DNA from: Neotabrizicola shimadae
GTDB lineage: Bacteria; Pseudomonadota; Alphaproteobacteria; Rhodobacterales; Rhodobacteraceae
Direction of reading: 5' to 3'
NCBI RefSeq assembly: GCF_019623905.1
Contig: NZ_CP069370.1
Span: 3,478,001 to 3,542,000 of the forward strand
DNA: 64,000 bases
Below, piece by piece: positions 63,973 to 64,000 of this stretch. Numbering within the stretch: position 1 is the stretch's first letter; each line of letters begins with the position of its first letter. The notes below the pieces were generated by a model. It was not told the origin of the DNA, ran no database searches, and saw only the letters and a program-made list of their open reading frames with translations. The translations under genes and the position numbers were made by a program.

Positions 63973-64000
63973 GAGCGGGCGTCCCAGGTGGTGGCTTCGG
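63969..64000 (-). CDS. Partial CDS at window edge, C-terminus only
   Basis: The last ten codons of a gene entering from the right read EATTWDARS then TGA, with the stop overlapping the PdxA-like ATG by 4 nt (ATGA). It is therefore the upstream member of this operon. Too little is visible to identify it. Confidence 0.5.
   Translation of the reverse strand, partial: EATTWDARS

Overview
The window is a stretch of chromosome from an alphaproteobacterium, most likely Rhodobacteraceae/Rhodobacterales. The evidence is very high GC, the hrcA-grpE and rph-rdgB-hemW blocks, and the gene order parB-parA-rsmG-mnmG-mnmE-rho-hemJ / maf-aroE-coaE-dnaQ-secB, which is the typical neighbourhood of the alphaproteobacterial replication origin. 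No rRNA, tRNA, CRISPR array, prophage or recognisable transposase was seen.

Region 1-8639 is a divergent catabolic cluster. On the minus strand are a periplasmic binding protein (cut by the window edge), an aldo/keto reductase, a TIGR04076-like protein, a DUF3830 (cyclophilin-like) protein and a GntR/FCD regulator. On the plus strand are a complete branched-chain-type (Liv) ABC transporter, a DadA/PuuB-like FAD oxidoreductase and a PLP enzyme of the class V aminotransferase/kynureninase fold. The substrate is unknown, probably an amine or modified amino acid.

Region 8640-27660 holds two old-yellow-enzyme/4Fe-4S reductases (the second is FadH), a secreted amidohydrolase, an acyltransferase, LysR and OmpA-type genes, a GNAT-cinA pair, map, xthA, small conserved hypotheticals and the threonine catabolic pair kbl-tdh with an ECHDC3-like crotonase. 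Region 27637-36249 holds MFS, M32 peptidase, ctaA, grpE-hrcA and the rph-rdgB-ridA-hemW operon.

Region 36253-50263 is the origin region. Two parS palindromes lie inside coding sequence (rsmG and mnmG). The AT-richer gap at 43646-44067 contains a perfect DnaA box plus near-matches, and genes are transcribed away from it on both sides, so I read it as probable oriC. To its right lie maf, aroE, coaE, dnaQ, secB (minus), fxsA (minus), a Tim44-domain gene, mltA and an Smr gene.

Region 50639-57185 is a pentitol operon: AraC regulator, XylFGH-like ABC transporter, ribitol 2-dehydrogenase and an FGGY ribulokinase. Ribitol would enter, be oxidised to D-ribulose and be phosphorylated. Region 57340-64000 holds small genes and then a four-carbon acid-sugar set: a DUF1537 kinase plus GntR regulator, converging on a minus-strand operon of Fe-alcohol dehydrogenase, DapA-family lyase and PdxA2-like dehydrogenase.

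The most unusual signal is a dispersed repeat of about 69 bp (four copies). It is headed by the perfect palindrome GCGTCCGAGCTCGGACGC and ends in TTAACTCGGAC. Three copies start 0-2 nt after a stop codon, and two copies bracket one flavoenzyme gene in inverted orientation. No family that I know explains it.
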